Below, in pieces: positions 18,451-28,166 of a stretch of 64,000 nt of DNA (within the stretch, counting starts at the first letter, position 1; each line of letters begins with the position of its first letter). The DNA is from Aliarcobacter faecis (GTDB lineage: Bacteria; Campylobacterota; Campylobacteria; Campylobacterales; Arcobacteraceae), in the NCBI RefSeq assembly GCF_013201705.1, contig NZ_CP053837.1, positions 1,550,001 to 1,614,000 of the forward strand, given 5' to 3'. The notes beneath the pieces were generated by a model. The model was not told where the DNA came from. It did not search any database and was given only the letters and a program-made list of their open reading frames with translations. The position numbers were made by a program, and so were the translations under genes.

Positions 18451-20394
18451 TTAAAAACTATATTTTAGATTTAGATATCCATATCGACCTGGGTCATTAA
18501 ACAGAACTCTTTCTGAATTAACTGTAACATAACTAATATCTTGATATGTATTTGTTGAATTATAAACTTTATCAAAGATATTATCTACACCTAAAGTAAT
18601 TTCAAAATGTTTAAATATCTCTTGAGTATATTTCAAATTTGTAAGAGCATAACCAGCAATTTCTTGCTCTTTAGCACTTTTATCAAAACTATTCCATCTA
18701 TCAACTGCAATAACCTCAGCTTTAAATTTAGATTTTGCATATTCATAATTTAAAGATAAATTTGCTTTTAAAGGTGGAACTTCAGCTAAATCTTTATCTT
18801 GATAATCTCCATCTTTTTTCCCTCTTTGGTAAGCAACTCCATAATCAAAAGAGAAATTATCAGTAAAGTAGTAATATCCACTAATATCAAAACCATAAAT
18901 TTTTGCATCAATATTTTCAAAACTTCCACTATTATAAATATAGTTTTCTAATTTTGAATAAAATACTTTTGGTTTTATATTAAAATTCTCAATAGTTTTA
19001 TCAAATCCTAAATCAATCTCATAATTTTGTGTCTGTTCTAAATTCTTATTTCCAGCAGTTAAATGATAAAGTTCTCTAGCATCTGGAACTCTTGAAGATT
19101 TTCCAATACCTGCAAAATATTTCATATCTTTATCTATACTATAAGTAGCAAAAATATTTGCATTAAATCCTACATATTTTTTATCTTCAATTGAAGTTTT
19201 TGTTGTATCAACCGTAGTATAATCATATCTTGAACCAAATTCTAACTCCAAATCTCCAAAAGATTTAGCAACTTTTGTAAATATTGCTTTATTTGTTGTA
19301 TCAGTTGAAGGAATACTTGGATTTGAAGTATCAACTGCTCTCCAATTTCTTACACTTGTATCAAGTCCAAATGTTACTAAATAATCTTTTATATCAAGAC
19401 TATTTTTAAGCTTTGTTCCCCAAATTGAAGTTTTCAATCTACTTACCATTACAGGCATTGGCATATTAGAAGTTGGTAACATTTTTCTATTTCTTAAATT
19501 TGTACTCATAGGATGATCCACTTTTGAGTAATAATAGTCTAAATCAAGCTGTTTTGATAAGCTTCCTAAATCTCTTATTGTATATCCTAAAGTATAAATA
19601 TCACTATCATCATAATTGGCATCCATTGAACCTGCTGGATATAAAATAGCATCACTTCTATTTGCTGTATATGAAAGTTTTAAATCTTGGTCATCTGTAA
19701 GGTTAAATTGAAGTTTTGATAAAATACTCTTTTTTTCAAAAGCATCTAAATTTCCATTATTAAGTTGATTATTATATGGAACTCCTTTTTTTATCTGTTG
19801 TTCTAAAAAGTTATCACCATTTCCATCTTTATATTGTTCACCTTTTTCAGTTGAAGCTGTTATCAAAGCTTTAACAAAATCATTTCCACCACTAATTGTT
19901 GTACTAGCTTTTTTATATCCAAAACTTCCTGCATTTAGATTTATTTCACCATTAAATCCCTCTTTTGGTTCAATAGTTTCAACTTTTACAAGACCACTTA
20001 ATGTTCCAAAATTCTCTACATCATAAGGACCTTCTATGATTTTTACACTTTGTATATTATTTGTAACCATATGTGAAGTTGGTGGATCCATTCTATTTGG
20101 ACAGGCTCCATAAATTTTTGCATTATCAATTAAAATATTTATATTATCTTTTTTTTGCCCTCTTAAAATAATATCATTTGCTATACCATTTCTTCTTACA
20201 ATTGACATATTTGGAGAGTTTTTCATCAAAGCTTCTGCTAAATCTGCACTTTTTAACTCTTCATTACTAATATCTTTTACAAGTCTTGAATTTGATTTTT
20301 CAACAATATTTACACTCTCTAAAGCTATAGTCTCATCTGCACTTAAAATAGTAGCAACTACAAATGATAACAGAGTAATTTTTCCCACTTTCAT
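18451..20394 (-). CDS. TonB-dependent outer-membrane receptor, OprC/NosA-like copper type
   Basis: 647 residues. A signal peptide (about 1-19) leads into a plug domain (about 30-140) and a 22-strand barrel ending in YLNLKYSF with the terminal Phe. The plug has CPNRMDPPTSH (C98, M102), and the barrel has DHPM (H294, M296). These match the CxxxM and HxM copper-ligand pattern known for Pseudomonas OprC, so copper import is the best guess; the barrel loop after it is Met-rich (MLPTSNMPMPVM). It is separated from the TPS pair by a strong terminator, so it is likely its own unit. Ferric-chelate uptake remains possible. Confidence 0.85.
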   Translation of the reverse strand: MKVGKITLLSFVVATILSADETIALESVNIVEKSNSRLVKDISNEELKSADLAEALMKNSPNMSIVRRNGIANDIILRGQKKDNINILIDNAKIYGACPNRMDPPTSHMVTNNIQSVKIIEGPYDVENFGTLSGLVKVETIEPKEGFNGEINLNAGSFGYKKASTTISGGNDFVKALITASTEKGEQYKDGNGDNFLEQQIKKGVPYNNQLNNGNLDAFEKKSILSKLQFNLTDDQDLKLSYTANRSDAILYPAGSMDANYDDSDIYTLGYTIRDLGSLSKQLDLDYYYSKVDHPMSTNLRNRKMLPTSNMPMPVMVSRLKTSIWGTKLKNSLDIKDYLVTFGLDTSVRNWRAVDTSNPSIPSTDTTNKAIFTKVAKSFGDLELEFGSRYDYTTVDTTKTSIEDKKYVGFNANIFATYSIDKDMKYFAGIGKSSRVPDARELYHLTAGNKNLEQTQNYEIDLGFDKTIENFNIKPKVFYSKLENYIYNSGSFENIDAKIYGFDISGYYYFTDNFSFDYGVAYQRGKKDGDYQDKDLAEVPPLKANLSLNYEYAKSKFKAEVIAVDRWNSFDKSAKEQEIAGYALTNLKYTQEIFKHFEITLGVDNIFDKVYNSTNTYQDISYVTVNSERVLFNDPGRYGYLNLKYSF

Positions 20395-20459
20395 ATTCTT
20401 GTATTCCCTTTTTCTAAATTATAAAAGTATTACAAAGAGGTGTTAATTTTATGTTAAGC

Positions 20460-20489
20460 AAAAAACTAGAATATAAATTCTAGTTTTTT
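20460..20489 (-). terminator. Strong hairpin terminator after tpsB
   Basis: A 13-bp perfect stem (20460-20472 with 20477-20489) closes a 4-base loop and has T/A runs on both sides. It lies just after the TpsB stop on the minus strand and insulates the TonB receptor gene. Confidence 0.8.
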
Positions 20490-20496
20490 ATGTAGG

Positions 20497-22173
20497 TTAA
20501 AATCTATAAAATGCTTGTGCTAAGATTTTACTTTTATTTGTAGAGAATTCTGCTTCAGTTTGTGGAGTTGAGTCTTTACCAAAACCATAAGCATAAGTAG
20601 TTCTAAAACTAAAGTTTTTGTAGTTTAAATCATATCCAATACCAACATCATTTATAGTTCTATCATTTTTTTCATCATTAAATCTATCTTCATTTTTCCA
20701 AACTCTTGCATTGTCTATAAAAATTGAAGTATGGTGGTTATATGAAATAGAACTAGGAAGTGCATAAATCAAATCTAAACTAAGTACATACCCTTGATCT
20801 CCACTTAATTCACTATCTTCATAAGCTCTAACTCCACTTGCTCCACCAACACTTAAATCCTCACTAGAATCTAAGTTTTTACCAAAACTTTTTTGAGTTC
20901 TAAGAGCAGTTTTCAAAGATAGATTTTGAGTTATTAGTTGATTATGAATAATATCTAAATTTAATTTTGCATAATTTCCTTGTGTATTTATCAACTCATC
21001 ATCTATTTTTGCTTGGTCATTATCAAGGCTTACTCTACCAAGAGTTAAACCAACATTTGTATATAGTCTTCCACTTTTTGAGAAAAAGTTTGTTCCTCTT
21101 TTTTCATCATATCTTAAAGTTATAGAATTTAGACTTTTGTTATTTTTAGTTGTATTGCCACTTAAACCACTAGAATCACTTAATTTTCTAAAGCTATAAT
21201 CAAGTGCTATATTTTGTGATAGAGTTCTTGTTTTCTCAATAGGATAGAGTAAACTTGCTACAACATTATCAACCAAACCAAAAGCATCATAGTTTGAAAT
21301 ATGGTCTAACTTATATTTTGTTTTTGAATAACTAATATTTCCTATAAATCCAGAGTATCCCAAAGCTCTTTCATATCCAACATAGCCATTTTTTAAATTT
21401 GCTGTATTTGAAAGAATCCCTGCAACACTTAGTTTATCTCCACTTCCAGTTATACTATTTACATCAACTCCTGCACTAAGTCTATATTGTCCTGTGTATC
21501 TACTTCCATAATTATCTGCAACTGCATAGCCACCAAGTCTATTTGTAGGTTCAGTCATGATAATAAAATCACTAGTTCCAACAGCACTTCCTGGTTGAAC
21601 CTCTGCACTAGTGATGATAACTCCACTTAAATCATTTATAAGTAACATCTGTCTTTCTAAAGAGCTTGATGAAACTGTTTGACCATTTTTCAAATAATCC
21701 ATATAACCTTTGATTTTGTCATCATTTACCAAAGAGCTATTTTTTATAGTAGAATTTCCATAAGTTCCTTCTATAATAGCTATTTGCACAATACCATCTT
21801 TTATCTTTTGCTCTGGCAAATATGCTTTTGCCACAAAATATCCACTATCTCTATAATATTTTGTGATAACAGAAGTTATCTCTTTTAGTTTGTTTAAACC
21901 TAACTCTTGATTTTTATATGGCTCTATAAGTTTTGCTAAAACTTCACTTGAAATAGCACTATTTCCACTAAATGTAAAATCTTTTACCAAAGTTGTAAAA
22001 CTATCAGTTGCTACTAAAGGTGCTTTATAATCAGATTTTACTTCTGGTAAAGCCTTTGTTTCTTCTTCAAACTTTGGTTTTTCAACTTGTCTATAAATAT
22101 CTCCAGCATTTGGAATATTTGCTCCTAATACAAAAGTTGTTGCAATAATTGAGAGTGTAACTATTTTATTCAT
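20497..22173 (-). CDS. Two-partner secretion outer-membrane transporter (TpsB, ShlB/FhaC/HecB family)
   Basis: 558 residues. A signal peptide (1-18) is followed by an N-terminal helix and linker, a POTRA_2 domain (about 65-145, FTFSGNSAISSEVLAKLIEPY, then VQIAIIEGTYG), a second POTRA-like part, and a 16-strand Omp85-type barrel ending in AQAFYRF with terminal Phe. It exports the TpsA protein encoded 8 bp upstream across the outer membrane. SGLSGNTTKN and GGASGVRAY are typical barrel turns; the latter resembles the conserved lid-lock motif of Omp85 proteins. Confidence 0.93.
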   Translation of the reverse strand: MNKIVTLSIIATTFVLGANIPNAGDIYRQVEKPKFEEETKALPEVKSDYKAPLVATDSFTTLVKDFTFSGNSAISSEVLAKLIEPYKNQELGLNKLKEITSVITKYYRDSGYFVAKAYLPEQKIKDGIVQIAIIEGTYGNSTIKNSSLVNDDKIKGYMDYLKNGQTVSSSSLERQMLLINDLSGVIITSAEVQPGSAVGTSDFIIMTEPTNRLGGYAVADNYGSRYTGQYRLSAGVDVNSITGSGDKLSVAGILSNTANLKNGYVGYERALGYSGFIGNISYSKTKYKLDHISNYDAFGLVDNVVASLLYPIEKTRTLSQNIALDYSFRKLSDSSGLSGNTTKNNKSLNSITLRYDEKRGTNFFSKSGRLYTNVGLTLGRVSLDNDQAKIDDELINTQGNYAKLNLDIIHNQLITQNLSLKTALRTQKSFGKNLDSSEDLSVGGASGVRAYEDSELSGDQGYVLSLDLIYALPSSISYNHHTSIFIDNARVWKNEDRFNDEKNDRTINDVGIGYDLNYKNFSFRTTYAYGFGKDSTPQTEAEFSTNKSKILAQAFYRF

Positions 22174-22181
22174 TTTATTCC

Positions 22182-25100
22182 TTATTTTTTATCTTCTACT
22201 ACATAAAGTTCTTGACTAACACCATTTGGTAAAGATACTCCACCATTTACAAGTTGTACAAAACTATCTGGACTTAAAGCAACTCTTACTTCACTTAGTG
22301 AATTTGAAGTCATCAAAGTAGCTAAATCTACCGATGATAGTGGAGTTTCTGCTCCTGTTTGTCCTACTAAAGTTAGTTTAGTATCTTTTGAAACATTACT
22401 ATCTAAGTTTGAGTTTGTATTTCTAATAGCACTATTTAGTTGAGTATTAAAACTATTTAATCCACTACTACTCAAAGAGTTTTTATTTAGTGAGTTATTT
22501 ACAAAAATATTATTTGTAAAGTTTGAGTTTGTATTGGCATTTGACACACTATTTGTAATAGTTATACCATTTATAATACTTGCTACAAGATTATTTAATC
22601 TATTATTTGCCACTTGTTCACTATTGTTTGGATTTTCAGGGTTCTCTGGGTTTGGATTTTCAGGGTTCTCTGTATTTGGGTTTTCAGGGTTCTCTGTATT
22701 TGGATTTGTACCTATAACCCATACATAATCATTTCTATTTTCTTGCCAAGAAAGAATAGGATAATCTAATGCCATATTATTATCACCAATTATATCCCAA
22801 GCAGAAAAAGTATCTATATCTTGAAGTTCGGTAGTTGTTTTTCCTACATTATTGCTATCTTCAGTTAAATCTGGATTTTTTGTTTTATCATAAAATGAGT
22901 TTGTGATTGTTGCATCAAAGTTATTATTATTCATTCCTACTAATCCACCTACATTTTCAGCTCCAGATACTTCTCCTGAGGCATAAGAATTTTCAATTAT
23001 TCCCATACTACCCCCAACTAATCCTCCTGTATTTATACCATTGCCCTGTACATCTCCAGAGGCATAAGAGTTTGAAATTGTTCCAGCACTCCCCCCAACT
23101 AATCCTCCAGTTTGATTATTGCCAGTTACATTTCCAGTTGAGTAAGAAGTTACTATACTTCCAGATACATGAAGCCCAACAAATCCCCCTACATATTCAC
23201 TTCCAGTCACAGTTCCAGTTGCATAAGAGTTTTTGATATTTCCATTATTAAATCCAATAAACCCTCCTATATTTTGGTCATCACCATATACAGTTCCAGT
23301 TGCATAAGAGTTTTCGATATTTCCAAATACATTAAGCCCAATAAATCCTCCTATCTTTTCACTTCCAATTACAGTTCCAGTTGCATAAGAGTTTGAAATT
23401 GTTCCACCAAATATATTTCCAACTAATCCTCCTGTATTATGGTCACTTCCAGTTACAGTTCCAGTTGCATAAGAGTTTTCGATATCTCCCTCAGCATATC
23501 CAATCAATCCTCCAATACTTATATTCCCAGTTACATCTCCAGAGGCATAAGAGTTTTTAATTTCAACTTTACTTACTCCAACCAAACCTCCAACTTGAAT
23601 AGAACCTTCTACATCTCCAGTTGCATAAGAGTTTTCGATATCTCCATATTCAGCATAACCAATAAGCCCTCCTACAGAACTATTTCCAGTTACATTTCCA
23701 GTTGCATAATTGTCTTTAGTTTGTCCATCATAATTACTAAGTTCCCCAACTAATCCTCCAACTTCATCATTACCTGTTACATTTCCAGTAGCATAAGAGT
23801 TTTCAATTACATTTTCGTTGCTGTAACCAACTAATCCTCCAACTTTATCATTAGCTGTTACATTTCCAGTAGCATAAGAGTTTTCGATATTTCCATATTC
23901 AGCATAACCAACTAATCCTCCTATATTATTGCCACTTCCATTTATATTTCCAGAGGCATAAGAGTTTTCAATATTTCCATATTTAGCATAACCAACTAAT
24001 CCTCCTATACTATCGCCACTTCCATTTATATTTCCAGAGGCATGAGAGTTTTCAATATTTCCATTGTTAGTATAACCAACTAATCCCCCTACATATTCAC
24101 TTCCATTTATATTTCCAGTGGCATAAGAGTTTTTAATTATTACTTCACTATAACCAACTAATCCTCCAACTCTATAATGACCTACGACATTTCCAGTTAC
24201 ATGAGAGTTTTCAATTACTCCTTCACCATATCCAATTAAACCTCCTACTGATCTGTACCCTTTTACATTTACATTAATTAAACCTATATTTTTTATAAGT
24301 GAACTAGATCCTGTCCAAGCAAAAAATCCTTGGTAATAAGCATATTCATTGTCTATTGTAAGATTTGAGATAGTATGTCCTAAACCATCAAAATTTCCAT
24401 TAAAATCTTCTATTGGAGTCCAATTTGACGAGCCTAATGCAACATCTGCAAGAGTAATATCATCACCTAAAGCAATATTTCCACCTAGATTAGCATTCAT
24501 ATAACTTTGTAAAGTTGAATCTGTATTTATAACTGCATAATTCTTTTGTGTATCATTTCCTTTTTTTGTAGCAAAATTAGCATTAGGTACATCTGTTAAT
24601 TCTTGTAGCTTTACCTTTCCGTTTGCTCCAAAATAGTAGTTAGCATCTGTATTATTTGTATCTCTTCCATAGTGAAGTCCAAGTTTTCCACCAGCTCCAC
24701 TTGAGGCATCAATAGTAGCATTTATATAGATATTATTGTCAGCAACTAGATACAAACGGTTTCCACTTGACCAAGTGATATTATCATTTACATATACATT
24801 ACCATTTCCACCACTTGTTCCATTTGTTGACTCTATTATAAAAGTAGCCGTATTAACTAAGGCATTAGATACAGCAGTTCCAGTCATATTTCCACCACTT
24901 GAAGCTATTGTAAAATCAGCTGGGTCTATTAAATATTTATCTGCTTTTATCTTAAAACTATCAGCTATATTTACCACATCTCCAGAAGTCTCCACAAAGC
25001 TTCCATCTGCGATTATCTCTCCATCTATATTTGCTGTTCCACCATGAGCAAAGAGTATTACCTCACCTTTTTCATTTACACTTAAAGTTTTTGCTTCTAT

Positions 25101-25856
25101 TACTCCACTATTATTTACCATTCCATCAAGTACACTATTTACAGCTTTTGTTGTAAGATATACTTTTCCACCATCTGCTTTTATAACTCCTTTATTCTCT
25201 ACTAAAGCATTAAAAGTACCCTCATCAATAGTAAGATTTACAAGTGAGTTTCCATTTAGATTTAGAGTTATTTTATCTCCACTTGAAAGTTCAACTCTTC
25301 CTAAATTTACTTGAATAACTCCCTCATTTACAACTTCATTTCCCAAAAGTACTACATAAGAAGCATTTATCTCACCTTTATTTATTATAGAGTTTGTACT
25401 ATTTCCACTAAACACATAGTTATCGTTTTCAAAGTCGCTGTTTGAGATATTTTTTGTAGTTGCTATTAAACCACCTACATTTATTTGTGAGCCTTGATTA
25501 AAAACTACACCATTTGGATTTACAAGTATTACTTGACCATTTGCATTCATTGCACCATCAATTATAGACTTTGTAGCTCCAACAACTCTATTTAGAGTAA
25601 CAGAGCTAGAGTTTGGTTGATTAAAATTTACAGTTTCATTTTTTGAAATATCAAACTTTTGCCAATTTATAGTGGCTTTTTGAGTCGATTGGTTTATATT
25701 TGTAGTATTTCCACTTTGATTTATAGTGGCAGTTCCATTTACTACATTTCCACCACTAGGTGCTGCAAAAAGAGTTGTAGTTGTAATCATACCACTTATA
25801 ACTAAAGCTATTTTTCCACCTTTTAGAATTCTAAAATTGTTTTTATAATTTATCAC
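22182..25856 (-). CDS. Two-partner secretion exoprotein (TpsA, filamentous hemagglutinin family) with GLUG repeats
   Basis: 1224 residues from GTG 25856, which has AAAGGAGA 5 bp upstream; an in-frame TTG at 25883 lacks a ribosome binding site. A long signal peptide (ILKGGKIALVISGMITTTTLFAA) precedes the TPS secretion domain with VLVNPNGVVFNQGSQINVGGL. The middle part is a beta-helix with about 17 GLUG units of about 26 residues (GGLVGYxxxGxIENSYATGNV). A proline-rich linker of NPNTENPE repeats follows, then a C-terminal region ending QELYVVEDKK. It is likely a surface adhesin or a released factor. It forms an operon with tpsB and is divergent from an AraC regulator. Confidence 0.93.
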   Translation of the reverse strand: MINYKNNFRILKGGKIALVISGMITTTTLFAAPSGGNVVNGTATINQSGNTTNINQSTQKATINWQKFDISKNETVNFNQPNSSSVTLNRVVGATKSIIDGAMNANGQVILVNPNGVVFNQGSQINVGGLIATTKNISNSDFENDNYVFSGNSTNSIINKGEINASYVVLLGNEVVNEGVIQVNLGRVELSSGDKITLNLNGNSLVNLTIDEGTFNALVENKGVIKADGGKVYLTTKAVNSVLDGMVNNSGVIEAKTLSVNEKGEVILFAHGGTANIDGEIIADGSFVETSGDVVNIADSFKIKADKYLIDPADFTIASSGGNMTGTAVSNALVNTATFIIESTNGTSGGNGNVYVNDNITWSSGNRLYLVADNNIYINATIDASSGAGGKLGLHYGRDTNNTDANYYFGANGKVKLQELTDVPNANFATKKGNDTQKNYAVINTDSTLQSYMNANLGGNIALGDDITLADVALGSSNWTPIEDFNGNFDGLGHTISNLTIDNEYAYYQGFFAWTGSSSLIKNIGLINVNVKGYRSVGGLIGYGEGVIENSHVTGNVVGHYRVGGLVGYSEVIIKNSYATGNINGSEYVGGLVGYTNNGNIENSHASGNINGSGDSIGGLVGYAKYGNIENSYASGNINGSGNNIGGLVGYAEYGNIENSYATGNVTANDKVGGLVGYSNENVIENSYATGNVTGNDEVGGLVGELSNYDGQTKDNYATGNVTGNSSVGGLIGYAEYGDIENSYATGDVEGSIQVGGLVGVSKVEIKNSYASGDVTGNISIGGLIGYAEGDIENSYATGTVTGSDHNTGGLVGNIFGGTISNSYATGTVIGSEKIGGFIGLNVFGNIENSYATGTVYGDDQNIGGFIGFNNGNIKNSYATGTVTGSEYVGGFVGLHVSGSIVTSYSTGNVTGNNQTGGLVGGSAGTISNSYASGDVQGNGINTGGLVGGSMGIIENSYASGEVSGAENVGGLVGMNNNNFDATITNSFYDKTKNPDLTEDSNNVGKTTTELQDIDTFSAWDIIGDNNMALDYPILSWQENRNDYVWVIGTNPNTENPENPNTENPENPNPENPENPNNSEQVANNRLNNLVASIINGITITNSVSNANTNSNFTNNIFVNNSLNKNSLSSSGLNSFNTQLNSAIRNTNSNLDSNVSKDTKLTLVGQTGAETPLSSVDLATLMTSNSLSEVRVALSPDSFVQLVNGGVSLPNGVSQELYVVEDKK
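22614..22712 (-). repeat. NPNTENPE tandem repeat in TpsA
   Basis: Tandem 24-bp-type units encode Asn-Pro-Asn-Thr/Pro-Glu-Asn-Pro-Glu about four times between the GLUG part and the C-terminal region. At the DNA level the units are near identical, so copy number could vary by slippage without changing the frame. It probably acts as an extended stalk or linker. Confidence 0.75.
22880..24248 (-). repeat. GLUG repeat array in TpsA (about 17 units)
   Basis: Units of about 78 bp encode (V/I/T)GGL(V/I)G...IENSYATG(N/T/D)V. Several neighbouring units are almost identical at DNA level (for example those around 23890-24060), which indicates recent expansion. All units keep the frame. Confidence 0.85.
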
Positions 25857-26019
25857 ATTCTCTCCTTTAAGATTTTGTGGCAAATTTTAGAAAAAACTAT
25901 AAACTTTAGATATAAAGAAAACGAACTTTTTTAAATTTTATATATTTCGTTTTTTTGCTAAAATAGTTTTTATTTTTTATATATAATAGAGCAAATTTTT
26001 ATGAAAAGTTTTGGAGAAT

Positions 26020-27015
26020 ATGGAAAAATTAATCTTTGGGGATAAATTTGCAACAACAAATACAAACTCTCAAGTTGTTGCTACACAACTATCCAAAATT
26101 GTTCCATCTTTACAATATTTTGAAGCTATTTCAGATAAAAGTTTTAGTTCAAAAACTTTTTCTACTTCTATAAATAGTCTTAAAATCTCAGCAAATTATA
26201 TCTCTCCTTTTAGAGTAAGTGCAAATTCAAGTAGTGAATATACTTTGATGATACCTATAAAAGGAAAATGTACAACAACAGTAGAAAATAAAAACTTTGT
26301 TTGGGATAATAAAAGTTTTGCTTACTGTAAACCAAGATGTGAAGCAAAAAGTATCTCTTTAATTCCTAGAAATTTTGTTTTGATAGATTTGGATATACAA
26401 AGATTTCATGAAACTTCAAAAACTATGTTAGGTGAACAAAGTGATAAATTTTTACACAATTTTGAAAATCCAAGCTTAATACCACTTTTATATAAAAATA
26501 TCTCATTTGATACTATGTTAAAACAGCTCTTTTATAGTTTAAATAGTAATTTAGAGGATATTACTATACTTGAAAAAGCAAAATTTGATGAGCTAATATA
26601 TAGAACTTTGGTTTTTATGTTTATGCCAGAAAGGTTTTATAAAGATGATATTTACAGCACAAAAAAAGCTACAATCTCGACTTCTATGTGTAAACTTGTA
26701 GAGGAACTAAAAAATGAAGATTTTTTTGCTTTTATGACTTTGAGTGATTTAGAAAAATTTTTTGACCAAAGTACAAGAAACTTACAACTAATTTTTAATA
26801 AATACTATGGTTGCACTCCTACACAATTTTTAAGAGAGCAAAAATTAAGATATGCTTCAAGAGTTATAAGAGAAACAGATGGAAATATAAATGTTACAAA
26901 ACTAGCTATTGAAACAGGATTTTATAACTTCTCACTATTTTCAAAATACTATAAAACATATTTTGGAGTAAACCCAAAAGATAGTATTAAAAATTTTAAA
27001 AAACTGAAATTTTAA
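26020..27015 (+). CDS. AraC-family transcriptional regulator
   Basis: About 331 residues from ATG 26020 (GGAG just before it; an in-frame TTG at 26011 is the alternative). An N-terminal AraC-binding-like domain (about 20-200) is followed by the C-terminal double HTH (about 230-330): LEKFFDQSTRNLQLIFNKYY and LAIETGFYNFSLFSKYYKTYFGVNPKD. It is divergent from tpsA with about 160 bp between them, so regulation of the TPS operon is likely; the effector is unknown. It is not a shortened family member. Confidence 0.9.
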   Translation: MEKLIFGDKFATTNTNSQVVATQLSKIVPSLQYFEAISDKSFSSKTFSTSINSLKISANYISPFRVSANSSSEYTLMIPIKGKCTTTVENKNFVWDNKSFAYCKPRCEAKSISLIPRNFVLIDLDIQRFHETSKTMLGEQSDKFLHNFENPSLIPLLYKNISFDTMLKQLFYSLNSNLEDITILEKAKFDELIYRTLVFMFMPERFYKDDIYSTKKATISTSMCKLVEELKNEDFFAFMTLSDLEKFFDQSTRNLQLIFNKYYGCTPTQFLREQKLRYASRVIRETDGNINVTKLAIETGFYNFSLFSKYYKTYFGVNPKDSIKNFKKLKF

Positions 27016-27082
27016 AAACATTTTGCAAAGCTTTGATATAATCGAAATTTATTTGAAAGAATTAATCAAAAAAAGGTTTAAA

Positions 27083-27493
27083 ATGCAAATTATTATTACT
27101 ATTTCAATCTTACTTATAGTTGCTACAATTATTATCTATAAAGTAAATGATAAATTTGAAAAAAGAGAGTTTATAATCTTTTTGGCAGTTATTTTAATTG
27201 CAACTATTGGATTTTTATTTTATGAAAACAAAAGTGAAAACTACCTTCCAAATCTATTTATAAAAAAGTATGAAAAAGAGTATAACACAACAATTAAAAG
27301 CTTAGATTATGAACTTTTAAATAATAAAGTAGTATCAAGTAAAGATAAATTCATCTATAAATTTACATATACAATTTTAAAAGAAAATAGTGAATTTTTA
27401 TGTACTTTAAATAATGTTGAAATACACAAAATAAAAAATGAGTATATTTTTGTAAACTTTTCACAACTAAAAGAGGAGTGTCTGAAAAGATAA
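27083..27493 (+). CDS. Small membrane-anchored protein of unknown function
   Basis: 136 residues from ATG 27083, preceded by AAAAAGG; a longer frame from 27023 has no good ribosome binding site. Two membrane helices (about 2-20 and 29-47) are followed by a roughly 85-residue hydrophilic domain with two Cys near the end (FLCTLNN and EECLKR). No family recognised. It lies 67 bp after the AraC gene and converges with nth, whose end lies 18 bp further on. Confidence 0.75.
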   Translation: MQIIITISILLIVATIIIYKVNDKFEKREFIIFLAVILIATIGFLFYENKSENYLPNLFIKKYEKEYNTTIKSLDYELLNNKVVSSKDKFIYKFTYTILKENSEFLCTLNNVEIHKIKNEYIFVNFSQLKEECLKR

Positions 27494-27511
27494 CTCATTT
27501 TTTTTATTAGT

Positions 27512-28162
27512 TTAAGCTGGTTTAAAACCGCTTTTACTTTTACAAACTTGAGGAAAATAACACTTATCACACTCTGGTTTTACTGCTTTACAAATATATC
27601 TTCCAAATAAAACCATAGCTTGATGAAAAATATGTAAATCATTACCTTTTAACTTTTTCACCAAATCTGCTTCAGTTAAAGTTACATTTTTAGCATCACT
27701 AAGCCCTAATCTATGAGAAACTCTAAAAACATGGGTATCAACCGCCATAAGATTTTCTTGCTTATACTCTATCATAAAAACATTAGCTGTCTTATTTCCA
27801 ACACCTGCTAATTTCATCAACTCTTTTTGATTATGTGGGATTTTCCCTTCATAATTTTCTATTACACTTTGAGCCATTTTTATAATATTTTGTGCTTTAT
27901 TATTAAAAAAAGAGCAAGAGTTTATAATCTTTTTAACATCTTCAAGATTTGCAAAAGCTAACTCATGAACACTTGGGTATTTTTCAAAAAGTGCTGGAGT
28001 TATGATATTTACTCTTTTATCTGTACATTGAGCTGAAAGAATAATAGCTATTAATAACTCATAATCATTTCTATAATTAAGCTCTGTTACAGCATTACTA
28101 TAATTTTCTAAAAATGCTTGTTTTATTATCTCTATATCTTGTTTTGTTGCTTTTTTTACCAT
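27512..28162 (-). CDS. nth: Endonuclease III
   Basis: 216 residues. This DNA glycosylase/AP lyase removes oxidised pyrimidines. The helix-hairpin-helix LMKLAGVGNKTANVF contains the catalytic Lys, and AVDTHVFRVSHRLGL the catalytic Asp. The C-terminal [4Fe-4S] ligands are seen as C-x6-C-x2-C-x5-C (ICKAVKPECDKCYFPQVC). It starts 4 bp after uvrB, so the two repair genes form an operon. Confidence 0.97.
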   Translation of the reverse strand: MVKKATKQDIEIIKQAFLENYSNAVTELNYRNDYELLIAIILSAQCTDKRVNIITPALFEKYPSVHELAFANLEDVKKIINSCSFFNNKAQNIIKMAQSVIENYEGKIPHNQKELMKLAGVGNKTANVFMIEYKQENLMAVDTHVFRVSHRLGLSDAKNVTLTEADLVKKLKGNDLHIFHQAMVLFGRYICKAVKPECDKCYFPQVCKSKSGFKPA

Positions 28163-28166
28163 AATT

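Noticed and set aside
22880-24248. Regularly spaced repeats resembling a CRISPR array
   Set aside because: The period is about 78 bp, the repeats stay in frame with the GLUG protein motif, and there are no unique spacers of constant length.
24736-25047. 103-residue plus-strand frame inside tpsA
   Set aside because: Antisense to the conserved TPS domain, Pro/Ser-rich shadow with no ribosome binding site.
25857-25883. Upstream TTG start for TpsA
   Set aside because: No ribosome binding site before the TTG, whereas the GTG at 25856 has AAAGGAGA at the right distance.
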